From positions 186,001-250,000 of the forward strand of contig NZ_JASNWF010000011.1 of assembly GCF_030283205.1 (NCBI RefSeq): a stretch of DNA of 64,000 nucleotides, given 5' to 3'. The notes under the pieces are model-generated. The model was not told the DNA's origin, made no database searches, and saw only the letters and a program-made list of their open reading frames with translations. Below, piece after piece: positions 24,546 through 33,497 of the stretch. A program made the position numbers and the translations under genes. This stretch comes from Actinomadura opuntiae. GTDB taxonomy: Bacteria; Actinomycetota; Actinomycetes; Streptosporangiales; Streptosporangiaceae. Each line of letters starts with the position of its first letter. The first letter of the stretch is position 1.

Positions 24546-26963
24546 GTGACGCGACCCGACCAGGCGCCCGCGCCGCCGCGGCGTCCGCGCACCCGGACCG
24601 GGCCGCGCACCCGCAGCATCAGGCGCCGGATCGCATTGCTGCTGGCCGTCCCGCTCGCCTCGCTGCTGGTCCTGTGGGCCATCCCGACCGGGGTCTCGCT
24701 GAACAGCGCCCTCCAGCGGTACGACTTCTCGACCGTCTACGACAAGGTGGGCCTGCCGGCCACGACGGTCATCGAGGCGATCCAGCAGGAGCGCTCGGCG
24801 GCGGTCGTGTCGCTGGCGGCGCGCACCGCCGCGGCGGAGAAGAAGTACGAGGCGCAGGCCGCCCGCACGGACGCGATCGTGGCGGCGTTCCGCAAGTCGG
24901 CCTTCTCCTCGGCGGCCAAGGACGCGATGAGCGACACCGTGCTCCAGCGCACCCGGGTGCTCAGCGGCGCGTTCGACGACCTCGGGTCGCTGCGCGCCCA
25001 GGTCCGCATCGGCAGCCCGCCGCTGCGGATCATCAACGGGTACAGCAAGATCTCCGACAGCACGATCCGGGTGCTCACGACGCTGGTCAGCGTCAACGCC
25101 GTCTCGGTCTACCAGCAGACCAACGCGCTGCTGGACATGTACTGGGCGCGCGAGTTCATGCTGCGCGAGGCCGACCTGGTCGCGGGGCTGCGGCACGGCC
25201 GGATGACCACCGACGACCGCGCCGCGTTCACCGGCTGGGCGAGCAACCGCGACCAGTTCTTCGAGCTCGGCCGCGCGTCGGCGAGCGGCGGCATCGCCAA
25301 GATCATGGCCGACCTGGTGAACTCGCAGGCCTACACCGACTACGCCGTGCTGGAGAACGACATCGTCGGCAACGGCGCGGCCCCGGACCAGCGCGAGTGG
25401 CGCGCCGCCGTCGCGGCGGTGTCGCCGGTCTGGCTGCAGGCGGCCGCGAAGGCCGGCGACGAGGTGAACCGCAAGGACGTGGAGCCCGCCGGCCGGCGGA
25501 TCATGCTCGCCTTCTACCTGATCGGCGGGCTCGGCCTGCTCGCCGTGGTGGTGTCGGTGGTGCTGTCGCTGCTGTTCGCGCGGCGGATCACCTTCGAGCT
25601 GCGGCAGCTGCAGCGCAGCGCGCAGGAGCTGGCGCACGAGCGGCTGCCGCGGCTGGTGGCGCGGCTGCGGCGCGGCGAGAAGGTCGACGTCGACGCCGAG
25701 GCGCCGCATCCGCAGGTCGGCGGCACGCGGGAGATCGCGCTGGTCGGCGAGGCGTTCGGCGCCGTCCGGCGGACGGCGGTGAGCACCGCGGTCGGCGAGG
25801 CCGAGCTGCGGGCCAGCATCAACCGGGTGTTCGTGAACCTGTCGTGGCGCAGCCAGTCGCTGCTGCACCGGCAGCTGCGGCTGCTGGACCAGATGGAGCG
25901 CCGCGCCGCCAGCCCCGAGGAGCTGGACGACCTGTTCCGGCTGGACCACCTCACCACCCGCATGCGCCGACACGCCGAGGGCCTGGTCATCCTGTCCGGC
26001 TCGCCGACCGTCCGCGCCTGGGACCACCCGGTCTCCGCCGAGGACGTCATCCGCGCGGCGATCGCCGAGGTCGAGGACTACACCCGGGTGGAGGTGACCG
26101 GCGCGTCGTCGGCGGCGGTGACCGGCGGGGTGGTCGCCGACGTGATCCACCTGCTCGCCGAGCTGATCGAGAACGCCGCCTCGTTCTCCCCGCCGACCAC
26201 CGAGGTCACCGTCAAGCTCGAGACGGTCGCCAACGGGCTGGCCGTCGAGGTGGTCGACCGCGGCGTCGGGCTCTCCCCGCAGGAGCGCGACGAGCTGAAC
26301 CGGCGGCTGGCCAGCACCGTGGAGTTCGACCTGGTCGACACCGAGCGGCTCGGGCTGTTCGTCGTCGCGCGGCTCGCCGCCAAGCACGGCATCGGCGTGT
26401 CGCTGCAGCCCTCGCCGTACGGCGGCACGACCGCGATCGTGCTGGTCCCGCACTCGCTGGTGGTGCTGGACGAGTCCCGGGAGCTGCTGGGCGGCGACGA
26501 GGTCCCGCTGGTCGGGCACCCCGTCGGGTCGGCCGCGCCGGTGCCGCGCGGGCTGGCGCGTCCGGTGCGTCCCGCGCTGCCCGGCCCGGCGTACGCGCCG
26601 GAGCCCCCGCCGCCCGCGGGACCACCGCCCGCCGGGCCGCCCGCACCGGCCGTGCCGGCCGGGGGTGGCCGGACCCGGCCGCCCGCCGAGGACCCGGCGG
26701 AGGGCGAGTCGAGCGAGGTGACGGGCCGGCTCCCCCGGCGGGTGCGGCAGCGCAACATGGCGCCGCAGCTGCTCGCGCGGCCCGCGCCGGAGCCCGCGGG
26801 CGCCGTCCCGGAGCGGGGCGGCGCGCCGGCCGAGGACGACGAGGAGCCGAGCCCGGAGGTCAGCCGGGACCTGATGGCGTCGCTACAGTCGGGATGGCTT
26901 CGGGGCAGGGACGACGACGATCCGGACGATCGCGACCCACGCGATGAATGGGGGCAGGCATGA
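24546..26963 (+). CDS. cvnA: Conservon sensor kinase-like protein with nitrate/nitrite-sensing domain
   Basis: This membrane protein of about 805 residues has a basic N-terminus, a first helix (IALLLAVPLASLLVLWAIP) and an extracellular NIT-type sensing region rich in helices. A second helix (near residue 320) and a HAMP-like linker follow. The kinase region has SLLHRQLRLLDQME as phospho-acceptor-like helix, N-box ELIENAASFSPP and G-boxes VVDRGVGLS and LGLFVVARLAAKHG. A long proline-rich tail ends the protein. It heads the four-gene conservon typical of actinomycetes. Conservon proteins assemble a membrane complex resembling eukaryotic G-protein signalling. The GTG start follows GGAAG. Confidence 0.93.
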   Translation: MTRPDQAPAPPRRPRTRTGPRTRSIRRRIALLLAVPLASLLVLWAIPTGVSLNSALQRYDFSTVYDKVGLPATTVIEAIQQERSAAVVSLAARTAAAEKKYEAQAARTDAIVAAFRKSAFSSAAKDAMSDTVLQRTRVLSGAFDDLGSLRAQVRIGSPPLRIINGYSKISDSTIRVLTTLVSVNAVSVYQQTNALLDMYWAREFMLREADLVAGLRHGRMTTDDRAAFTGWASNRDQFFELGRASASGGIAKIMADLVNSQAYTDYAVLENDIVGNGAAPDQREWRAAVAAVSPVWLQAAAKAGDEVNRKDVEPAGRRIMLAFYLIGGLGLLAVVVSVVLSLLFARRITFELRQLQRSAQELAHERLPRLVARLRRGEKVDVDAEAPHPQVGGTREIALVGEAFGAVRRTAVSTAVGEAELRASINRVFVNLSWRSQSLLHRQLRLLDQMERRAASPEELDDLFRLDHLTTRMRRHAEGLVILSGSPTVRAWDHPVSAEDVIRAAIAEVEDYTRVEVTGASSAAVTGGVVADVIHLLAELIENAASFSPPTTEVTVKLETVANGLAVEVVDRGVGLSPQERDELNRRLASTVEFDLVDTERLGLFVVARLAAKHGIGVSLQPSPYGGTTAIVLVPHSLVVLDESRELLGGDEVPLVGHPVGSAAPVPRGLARPVRPALPGPAYAPEPPPPAGPPPAGPPAPAVPAGGGRTRPPAEDPAEGESSEVTGRLPRRVRQRNMAPQLLARPAPEPAGAVPERGGAPAEDDEEPSPEVSRDLMASLQSGWLRGRDDDDPDDRDPRDEWGQA

Positions 26964-27394
26964 CGCAGCAGGGCCACGCCACGGGAGAGCTGGACTGGCT
27001 GCTCGACGATCTGGTGAACCGGGTCGGGGAGGTGCACCAGGCGGTGCTCCTGTCGCGGGACGGGCTGGTGATGGGCGCCTCCGGCGGGGTCACCCGCAAG
27101 GACGCCGAGTTCCTGGCGGCGCTGTCGTCGGGCTTCCACAGCCTGGCCAACGGCGCCCGCGAGCACTTCCGGGCCAAACAGGTCCGGCAGACCGTCGTCG
27201 AGCTGGACGGGCTCCTGTTCTTCGTCATGCCGGCCGGCAACGGCAGCTGCCTGGCGGTGCTGAGCGACGCGGGCGGCAACGCCGGGCTGGTCGCCTACGA
27301 GACGACGATGCTGATCAAACGGGTGCGGCGCCAGCTCGGCACGGCGCCGCGGGCGGAGGCCGCGGACCCCTCGCAGGCCGGCGCCCCGGGCTGA
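26960..27394 (+). CDS. cvnB: Conservon roadblock/LC7 protein
   Basis: This 144-residue protein consists of one roadblock/LC7 domain (LDWLLDDLVNRVGEVHQAVLLSRDG to the C-terminal helix). Such proteins act as GTPase-activating or scaffolding partners of the conservon GTPase CvnD. The ATG overlaps the cvnA stop (ATGA) and has GGGGGCAGG upstream. A downstream neighbour order of DUF742 and GTPase genes confirms the system. Confidence 0.93.
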   Translation: MTQQGHATGELDWLLDDLVNRVGEVHQAVLLSRDGLVMGASGGVTRKDAEFLAALSSGFHSLANGAREHFRAKQVRQTVVELDGLLFFVMPAGNGSCLAVLSDAGGNAGLVAYETTMLIKRVRRQLGTAPRAEAADPSQAGAPG

Positions 27395-27401
27395 GCCGGC
27401 C

Positions 27402-27788
27402 GTGGAGACCCCGAGAGAGCGCTGGGTCGGCGCGGACGCCGGCCCGATCGTGCGGCCGTACGCGGTGACCCGGGGGCGCACCCGCCCCCGGGGGCTGGTC
27501 GCCGACCTGGTCACGCTGCTGGTCGCGACGGGCCGCACGCCCGGCGAGCGGGTGTGGCTGTCGCGCGAGCAGCGGCGGCTGCTGGAGCTGTGCCGCAACC
27601 CCTCCACCCCGGCCGACCTGGCCTCCGACACCGACCTGCCGCTGCGGGTCGTGCAGGTCCTGCTGGCGGACCTGCACCACTACGGCCTGATCGAAGAACT
27701 CCCCCAGGGCGGGCCGGCCGGGCACAGCACCGGTCGTCCCGACCCGAAGATCCTGATGAGAGTGCTCGATGAACTCCGCCGCCTATGA
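27402..27788 (+). CDS. cvnC: Conservon DUF742 protein
   Basis: This 128-residue DUF742 protein has the family N-terminus (IVRPYAVTRGRTRP) and a winged-helix-like C-terminal part (LSREQRRLLELCRNPST, then LPLRVVQVLLADL). Its role in the complex is not known in detail. It starts with GTG seven bases after cvnB and overlaps cvnD by 20 bases. Confidence 0.92.
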   Translation: METPRERWVGADAGPIVRPYAVTRGRTRPRGLVADLVTLLVATGRTPGERVWLSREQRRLLELCRNPSTPADLASDTDLPLRVVQVLLADLHHYGLIEELPQGGPAGHSTGRPDPKILMRVLDELRRL

Positions 27789-28353
27789 CCCCACCGCGCC
27801 CGAGGACCTCCCCGCGCACACCCTGAAGATCCTGGTCGCCGGCGGCTTCGGCGTCGGCAAGACCACCCTGGTCGGCGCGGTCAGCGAGATCCGCCCGCTG
27901 CGCACCGAGGAGACCCTCACCGACGCCTCCGTCGGGGTGGACGACCTCGGCGGCCTCGAGCGCAAGACCACCACGACCGTCGCGATGGACTTCGGCCGGC
28001 TGACCTTCGGCGGCGGCGTCCGGCTGTACCTGTTCGGCACCCCCGGGCAGGAGCGGTTCTGGTTCATGTGGGACCAGATCGCCTACGGCGCCGTCGGCGC
28101 GATCGTGCTGGTCGACACCCGGCGGCTGCCGACCAGCTTCGCCTCCATCGACTTCTTCGAGAACCGGGGGATCCCGTTCGTCGTCGCCGCGAACGTCTTC
28201 GACGGCGCCCGCCGCTACACCGCCGAGCAGATCGCCGAGGCCCTGGACCTCGACCCGGACGTCCCGGTCGTGCTGTGCGACGTCCGGCACTACGACTCGG
28301 CCAAGAACGTCCTGATCCGGATGGTCGAGCACGCCCTGCAGTCGACGGCGTGA
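27769..28353 (+). CDS. cvnD: Conservon Ras-like GTPase
   Basis: This 194-residue small GTPase has the P-loop AGGFGVGKTT, switch region G3 FGTPGQERF and a G4-like VAANVFDG in place of NKxD. CvnD proteins bind GTP and are thought to be the output switch of the conservon. It ends the four-gene operon. Many conservons are followed by a cytochrome P450 gene (cvnE), which is not present here. Confidence 0.93.
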   Translation: MNSAAYDPTAPEDLPAHTLKILVAGGFGVGKTTLVGAVSEIRPLRTEETLTDASVGVDDLGGLERKTTTTVAMDFGRLTFGGGVRLYLFGTPGQERFWFMWDQIAYGAVGAIVLVDTRRLPTSFASIDFFENRGIPFVVAANVFDGARRYTAEQIAEALDLDPDVPVVLCDVRHYDSAKNVLIRMVEHALQSTA

Positions 28354-28359
28354 CCCGCC

Positions 28360-28917
28360 TCAGGCGGCCATGCGGGCGACGATGAGGGCCGCGAGCGCGG
28401 CGTAGGCGGCGGAGTCGTCCAGGCCGGTCTGCGCCTTGATCTCGCCGCGGTGGATCGACTCCATCACCTGGCCCGCGACGGCGCCGACGAACTCCGCGTC
28501 GGCGCCCGGTGCGGCCTCGCGGACGAGCGCCTGCACGCGCCGCGCCGCGATGAGGGTGTTGCGCTTGTAGATCTCGCGGGCCGGGGGGAAGGCGTCCAGG
28601 TCGGCGAAGAAGGCGGGCGAGGCGGGCGCCAGCTCTGCGGAGATGGCGCGCAGGTAGGCGCCGACCCGCTCGCGGGGCCCGGCGCTCGCGTCGACGACCG
28701 CCTCGACCCGCTCGGTCGCGCGGCGGAAGAACGCGCGGACCACCGTCACGATGATCTGCTCGCGGCTGGCCGCGACGGCGTACAGGGTGCTCTTGGAGCA
28801 GCGCAGGACGGCGGCGAGCTCGGCGACGCTCAGCCCGGCGAACCCGCGGTCGAGGAACACCTCGATGAGCCGCTCGACCAGTTCCGCGCGGCGCCGCTCG
28901 GCGCGGGTCTCCGTCAT
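28360..28917 (-). CDS. TetR-family regulator
   Basis: This 185-residue regulator has an N-terminal helix-turn-helix (FAGLSVAELAAVLRCSKSTLYAV) and a helical ligand domain. It is divergent from an acyl-CoA dehydrogenase gene, and inverted repeats lie in the gap. It probably represses that gene and itself in response to an acyl-CoA or related ligand. Confidence 0.87.
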   Translation of the reverse strand: MTETRAERRRAELVERLIEVFLDRGFAGLSVAELAAVLRCSKSTLYAVAASREQIIVTVVRAFFRRATERVEAVVDASAGPRERVGAYLRAISAELAPASPAFFADLDAFPPAREIYKRNTLIAARRVQALVREAAPGADAEFVGAVAGQVMESIHRGEIKAQTGLDDSAAYAALAALIVARMAA

Positions 28918-28924
28918 CCCGCGA

Positions 28925-28963
28925 CAGTACCAAAAGGGGTTCTCTGGTACTGGTTCTGGTACC
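28925..28963. promoter_or_regulatory. TetR operator region
   Basis: CAGTACCA (28925-28932) pairs with TGGTACTG (28945-28952). GGTAC (28946-28950) pairs with GTACC (28959-28963) across eight bases. TGGTAC half-sites at 28945 and 28957 are 12 bases apart. These overlapping repeats sit between tetR and the acyl-CoA dehydrogenase gene. Confidence 0.65.
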
Positions 28964-28988
28964 GTTCAGATGGCGAAAGGAGTCGCGC

Positions 28989-30131
28989 ATGCCCGCCACC
29001 CGGCACCTGCCCACGTCCGAGTCCGAGGACCTGCTCGCACTCGCCCGCGAGATCGCCGCCAAGGAGCTGGCGCCCCGCGTCGCGGACGCCGAGCGCACCG
29101 GCACCTTCCCCCGCGACGTCTTCACCACGCTCGGCCGGGCGGGCCTGCTGACGCTCCCCTACCCCGAGGAGTTCGGCGGCGGCGACCAGCCGTACGAGAT
29201 CTACCTGCAGGTCCTGGAGGAGATCGGCGCGGTGTGGGCCAGCGTCGGCGTCGGCGTCAGCGTGCACGCGCTGTCCTGCTTCCCGCTGTTCGCCTTCGGC
29301 TCCGACGAGCAGCGCGTCCGCCGGCTGCCCGGCATGCTGTCGGGCGAGCGGCTCGGCGCGTACTGCCTGTCGGAGGCCCACGCGGGCTCCGATCCGGCCG
29401 CGATGCGCACCAAGGCCGTCCGGGACGGCGACTCCTACGTCCTCAACGGCGCCAAGGCGTGGACGACCCACGGCGGCAAGGCCGACTTCTACACCGTCAT
29501 GGCCCGCACGTCCGACGAGGGACCGCGCGGCATCTCCTGCTTCCACGTCCCGGCGGACACCCCCGGCCTGGAGTTCGACCGGCCCGAGGACAAGATGGGC
29601 CTGATGGGCTCCACCACCGCGACCGTCCGCCTCGTGGACGCGCGGATCCCGGCCGACCACCTCATCGGCCGCGAGGGCCAGGGCCTGTCGATCGCGCTCG
29701 CCGGCCTGGACGCGGGCCGGCTGGGCATCGCCGCCGTCGCCACCGGCCTCGCCCAGGGCGCCCTCGACCACGCCGTCGCCTACGCCAAGGAGCGCGAGGC
29801 GTTCGGCAAGGCGATCATCGACCACCAGGGACTGGCGTTCGTCCTGGCCGACATGGCCGCCGCCGTCGAGTCGGCCCGCGCCACCTACCTGTCGGCCGCC
29901 CGGCTGAAGGACGCCGGCCGCCCCTACGGCCGCGAGGCGTCCGTCGCCAAGCTGATCGCGACCGACAACGCGATGAAGGTGACGACCGACGCCGTCCAGG
30001 TCCTCGGCGGCGCCGGCTACACCCGCGACTTCCCGGTGGAGCGCTTCATGCGCGAGGCCAAGGTCATGCAGATCTTCGAGGGCACCAACCAGATCCAGCG
30101 CCTCGTCATCTCCCGCCACCTCGCCCGCTGA
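28989..30131 (+). CDS. Acyl-CoA dehydrogenase
   Basis: This 380-residue flavoprotein has the three acyl-CoA dehydrogenase domains. Recognisable parts are YCLSEAHAGSDPAAMRTKA, LNGAKAWTTHGG, a loop DKMGLMGSTTATVRLVD, and the C-terminal FEGTNQIQRLVISRHL, whose glutamate is the probable catalytic base. It would introduce a trans-2 double bond into an acyl-CoA, with electrons passed to ETF. The chain length is unknown. It has a clean ribosome site (GAAAGGAG) and is controlled from the divergent TetR operator region. Confidence 0.9.
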   Translation: MPATRHLPTSESEDLLALAREIAAKELAPRVADAERTGTFPRDVFTTLGRAGLLTLPYPEEFGGGDQPYEIYLQVLEEIGAVWASVGVGVSVHALSCFPLFAFGSDEQRVRRLPGMLSGERLGAYCLSEAHAGSDPAAMRTKAVRDGDSYVLNGAKAWTTHGGKADFYTVMARTSDEGPRGISCFHVPADTPGLEFDRPEDKMGLMGSTTATVRLVDARIPADHLIGREGQGLSIALAGLDAGRLGIAAVATGLAQGALDHAVAYAKEREAFGKAIIDHQGLAFVLADMAAAVESARATYLSAARLKDAGRPYGREASVAKLIATDNAMKVTTDAVQVLGGAGYTRDFPVERFMREAKVMQIFEGTNQIQRLVISRHLAR

Positions 30132-30225
30132 CCCACCCCGCTCTCGACGCCGATGCTCTCGCCCACCAGCGGCGCTTCGGGACGAAAGGCCCGCAGCAGC
30201 GCAGGCGTCCCGCCGTACCGGGGAA

Positions 30226-30309
30226 CCGCGCACAACCCCTGCGCTCGACGATGCGCTCGGCGGCCTCCACGATCCCCGCCTTGACGCCCTCCTCGCCCCA
30301 AGCGTTCAG
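30226..30309 (-). pseudogene. Short decayed coding remnant, family unknown
   Basis: One reverse-strand frame reads LNAWGEEGVKAGIVEAAERI and continues VERRG, with a GC-rich third position in almost every codon. It has no start codon of its own and lies in a 240-base gap with no intact gene. It looks like the leftover of a helical protein. I cannot name the family. Confidence 0.35.
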
Positions 30310-30369
30310 GGGACGGGCGGCGCCTCATCGGCCGGCGCCCGTTCTTCGCGTGCGGGGCAGAATGGCGGT

Positions 30370-31113
30370 GTGGCACGTGATTCCGTCCTGACCAGGGCGG
30401 TTCGGATCTTCGACGCGTTCGATCCCGACCATCCGGCGCTGTCGGTGTCGGAGATCGCGCGGCGCACCGGCCTGCACGTGGCGACGGCGTCGCGGCTGGT
30501 CGACGAGCTGGTGCGGCACGGGCTGCTGGCGCGGGACGAGCGGCGCCGCGTCCGGGTCGGCATCCGCATGTGGGAGCTGGCGTCGCGGGCGGCGCCGACG
30601 CTCGGGCTGCGCGAGGCCGCGATGCCGTTCATGGAGGACCTGCACGCGGTGATCGGCCACCACACCCAACTCGGGGTGCTGGACGGCCGCGAGGTGCTGT
30701 TCGTCGAGCGGCTGTCGATGCCGAACGCGGTGATCAACCTGACCCGGATCGCGGGACGGCTGCCGCTGCACGCCTCGTCCAGCGGCCTGGTCCTGCTCGC
30801 GCACGCACCCGCCGACCTGCGTGAGGACGTGCTGGCCGGGGAGCTCGTCGCCTTCACGCCGAGCACGGTGGTCGATCCCCGCCGGCTGCGCGCGCTGCTC
30901 GCCGACGTGCGCCGCAGCGGCGTCGCGCTGTGCCCCGGCTACATCGACGAGCGCGCGACCGGCATCGCCGTGCCGATCCGGGGACCGGACGGCAAGGTGA
31001 TCGCCTCGCTGTCGGTCGTGGTCCCGAACGACGGCAATGCGCGGGCGCAGGTCCCCGCACTCAAGGCCGCCGCGCGGGGCATCTCGCGCGCGGTGGGCAC
31101 CGACATGGTGTGA
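30370..31113 (+). CDS. IclR-family regulator of the reductase/P450 genes
   Basis: This 247-residue IclR protein has a winged helix at residues 5-60 (LSVSEIARRTGLHVATASRL) and the effector domain with HASSSGLVLLAHAP and GVALCPGYIDERATGIAVPI. The start is GTG. The reductase and cytochrome P450 genes follow on the same strand after 100 bases, so it is a probable local regulator responding to an aromatic acid. Confidence 0.86.
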   Translation: MARDSVLTRAVRIFDAFDPDHPALSVSEIARRTGLHVATASRLVDELVRHGLLARDERRRVRVGIRMWELASRAAPTLGLREAAMPFMEDLHAVIGHHTQLGVLDGREVLFVERLSMPNAVINLTRIAGRLPLHASSSGLVLLAHAPADLREDVLAGELVAFTPSTVVDPRRLRALLADVRRSGVALCPGYIDERATGIAVPIRGPDGKVIASLSVVVPNDGNARAQVPALKAAARGISRAVGTDMV

Positions 31114-31212
31114 GCGGAGGCACATTCGTCTCTCATCCAATGAGAAAGCCATGGCCCGAGGCCGTGCCCGGAAGCGATTCTCAAGGCCGGACCTGGACCT
31201 TGAGGAGACCCC

Positions 31213-32157
31213 ATGGCGGACACGGCCATCGAACTCCGCGTCGTGGCCAAGGAACGGGCGGCCGAGGACGTCGTGGCGCTCACGCTCGCCCGCCCGGACG
31301 GCGGGCGGCTGCCGGACTGGACGCCGGGAGCGCACATCGACCTCGTCCTCCCGAACGGCCTGACCCGGCAGTACTCGCTCTGCGGCGACCGCTGGGACGC
31401 GCGGACCTACCGGGTCGGCGTGCTGCGCGAGCCCGGCGGACGCGGCGGCTCGGCATTCGTCCACGACGACCTCGCCGTGGGCGACCCGGTCGGGATCGGC
31501 GGGCCGCGCAACAACTTCCGGCTCGTCCCGTCGGAGCGGTACCTGTTCATCGCCGGGGGGATCGGGATCACGCCGCTGCTGCCGATGGTGCGGCAGGCCG
31601 AGATGCTCGGCGCCGACTGGCGGCTGCTCTACGGGGGCCGGACGCGGTCGTCGATGGCGTTCCTGGACGAACTGGAACCGCACGGCGCGAAGGTCACCGT
31701 CGTCCCCCAGGACGAACAGGGCCTCCTCGACCTGGGCACGTACCTGGCCGACGAGGACCCGGCCACCAAGGTCTACTGCTGCGGACCGGCGCCGCTCCTG
31801 GAAGCCGTGGAAGGACGCTGCGCGGGCTGGCGGCCCGGCCTGCTCCGCACCGAGCGGTTCGTCGCCCGTGAGAACGGTGCCGTCCGCGACGAGCCGTTCG
31901 AAGTCGAACTGAAACGCACCGGGGTCACGGTCACCGTTCCGCCGGGCCGGTCGGTGCTGGACGCCGCCGGGGACGCCGGGGTGAGCGTGCTGTCGTCCTG
32001 CCGGCAGGGGCTGTGCGGGACGTGCGAGACCGCCGTGCTCGACGGCGTGCCCGACCATCGCGACTCGATCCTCGACGACGACGAGCGGGAGGCGGGCGAC
32101 TGCATGTTCGTGTGCGTGTCCCGGTCCCGCGGCGAGCGCCTCGTCCTGGACCTGTGA
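31213..32157 (+). CDS. PDR/VanB-type oxidoreductase with C-terminal 2Fe-2S ferredoxin
   Basis: This 314-residue reductase has an N-terminal flavin-binding barrel (GAHIDLVLPNGLTRQYSLCG), an NAD-binding domain (FIAGGIGITPLLPMV, then YCCGPAPLLEAVE) and a C-terminal plant-type ferredoxin with cluster cysteines in SSCRQGLCGTCET and CMFVC. The order is that of phthalate dioxygenase reductase and VanB. It passes electrons from NAD(P)H to an oxygenase. The P450 gene begins 11 bases downstream and is the obvious partner. GAGGAG precedes the ATG. Confidence 0.9.
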   Translation: MADTAIELRVVAKERAAEDVVALTLARPDGGRLPDWTPGAHIDLVLPNGLTRQYSLCGDRWDARTYRVGVLREPGGRGGSAFVHDDLAVGDPVGIGGPRNNFRLVPSERYLFIAGGIGITPLLPMVRQAEMLGADWRLLYGGRTRSSMAFLDELEPHGAKVTVVPQDEQGLLDLGTYLADEDPATKVYCCGPAPLLEAVEGRCAGWRPGLLRTERFVARENGAVRDEPFEVELKRTGVTVTVPPGRSVLDAAGDAGVSVLSSCRQGLCGTCETAVLDGVPDHRDSILDDDEREAGDCMFVCVSRSRGERLVLDL

Positions 32158-32168
32158 AAGGAAACGCC

Positions 32169-33359
32169 ATGACCACCGTGCAGGCCCCGCCCGCGATCGA
32201 CGCCGACCCGTTCGGGCACGAGCACCTCGAAGACCCGCTGCCGCTGCACGAGCGGCTGCGGGAGGCCGGACCCGTCACCTACCTGCCCAGGTACGACGTG
32301 TTCGCACTGGCCCGTTACGAGCACGTCCACGCCGCGCTGATGAACTGGCAGGACTTCCAGTCCGCCGCCGGCGTGGGGCTCAGCAACTTCCGGCACGAGA
32401 AGCCGTGGCGGCCGCCGAGCCTGCTGCTGGAGGCCGACCCGCCCCGGCACGACGCGCCGCGCGCCGTCCTGGCCAAGGTGCTCGGGCCGCGCGCGTTGCG
32501 GCGCCTGCGCGACGCCTGGCTCGCCGACGCCGAGCGGCTCGTCGACGAGGTGCTCTCCGACACCGAGTTCGACGCCGTACCGCGCCTGGCCGAGGCGTTC
32601 CCGCTGCGCGTCTTCCCCGACGCGGTCGGCCTCGGGCACGACGGACGCGAGAACCTCCTCCCCTACGGCGACCACCTGTTCAACACGTTCGGCCCGGAGA
32701 ACGACCTCTTCCACGGCGGGCAGCCCCGCATGCCCGAGGTCTCGGACTGGGTGAACGCCCAGTGCGCGCGGGACCGGTTGTCACCGGACGGGTTCGGCGC
32801 GCAGATCTGGGCGGCGGCCGACCGCGGCGACATCACCCACGAGCAGGCCCCGCTGATCGTCCGGTCGCTGCTGTCGGCGGGCGTCGACACGACCGTCCAC
32901 GGCCTCGCCGCCGTCCTCTACGCGTTCGCGACGAACCCCGACCAGTGGCGGCGGCTGCGTGACGAACCGCACCTGGCCCGCACCGCGTTCGACGAGGCCG
33001 TCCGCTGGCAGTCGCCCGTCCAGACCTTCTTCCGGACGGCCGTCGGCGACCGGGAGATCGGCGGCACGGTGATCCCGGACGGCCGCAAGATCCTGATGTT
33101 CCTCGGCGCCGCGAATCGCGACCCGCGCCGCTGGACCGCCCCCGACGCGTTCGACCTGGCCCGCGACCCGTCCGGCCACGTGGGCTTCGGCATGGGCATC
33201 CACCAGTGCGTGGGCCAGCACGTCGCCCGCCTGGAATCCGAAGCCCTCCTGACAGCCCTGGCCCGCCGCGTCGAACACATCGACCTCGCGGCGCCCCCGA
33301 TCCGCCACCACAACAACACCCTCCGCGCCTGGAAGTCCCTCCCCCTCCGCCTCACCTAA
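32169..33359 (+). CDS. Cytochrome P450, CYP199-like (aromatic acid oxidation)
   Basis: This 396-residue P450 has the I-helix SAGVDTTVHGL, the ExxR region, and the heme loop FGMGIHQCVG with the cysteine thiolate. The segment GLSNFRHEKPWRPPSLLLE is very close to the substrate-contact region of CYP199 enzymes, which O-demethylate para-substituted benzoates. A role in turning methoxybenzoate into hydroxybenzoate fits the adjoining benzoyl-CoA genes but is inferred. Electrons should come from the upstream reductase. I chose the ATG at 32169 with AAAGGAAA upstream. Confidence 0.87.
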   Translation: MTTVQAPPAIDADPFGHEHLEDPLPLHERLREAGPVTYLPRYDVFALARYEHVHAALMNWQDFQSAAGVGLSNFRHEKPWRPPSLLLEADPPRHDAPRAVLAKVLGPRALRRLRDAWLADAERLVDEVLSDTEFDAVPRLAEAFPLRVFPDAVGLGHDGRENLLPYGDHLFNTFGPENDLFHGGQPRMPEVSDWVNAQCARDRLSPDGFGAQIWAAADRGDITHEQAPLIVRSLLSAGVDTTVHGLAAVLYAFATNPDQWRRLRDEPHLARTAFDEAVRWQSPVQTFFRTAVGDREIGGTVIPDGRKILMFLGAANRDPRRWTAPDAFDLARDPSGHVGFGMGIHQCVGQHVARLESEALLTALARRVEHIDLAAPPIRHHNNTLRAWKSLPLRLT

Positions 33360-33411
33360 CGAAGATCCCGGCTGAACAACGCACGGAAGACCAAACCTGA
33401 GCCACCGGCCA

Positions 33412-33496
33412 CGGGCAGGCACGCGGAGCGAGCGCAGCGAGCGGAGCGGGCCAGCCTGTCGGTCGCAACGGGGGTTCCAGGGCGTCGCCCCCCTGG
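33412..33496. terminator. GAGCGAGCGCAGCGAGCGGAG repeat and short hairpin in a convergent gap
   Basis: Between the P450 and boxB 3' ends there is a run of short GAGCG/CAGCGAGCG units (33424-33450). A hairpin CCAGGG/CCCTGG (33477-33482 and 33491-33496) with an eight-base loop follows. The hairpin could terminate both genes. The repeat is a type often seen between actinobacterial genes. Confidence 0.4.
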
Positions 33497-33497
33497 G

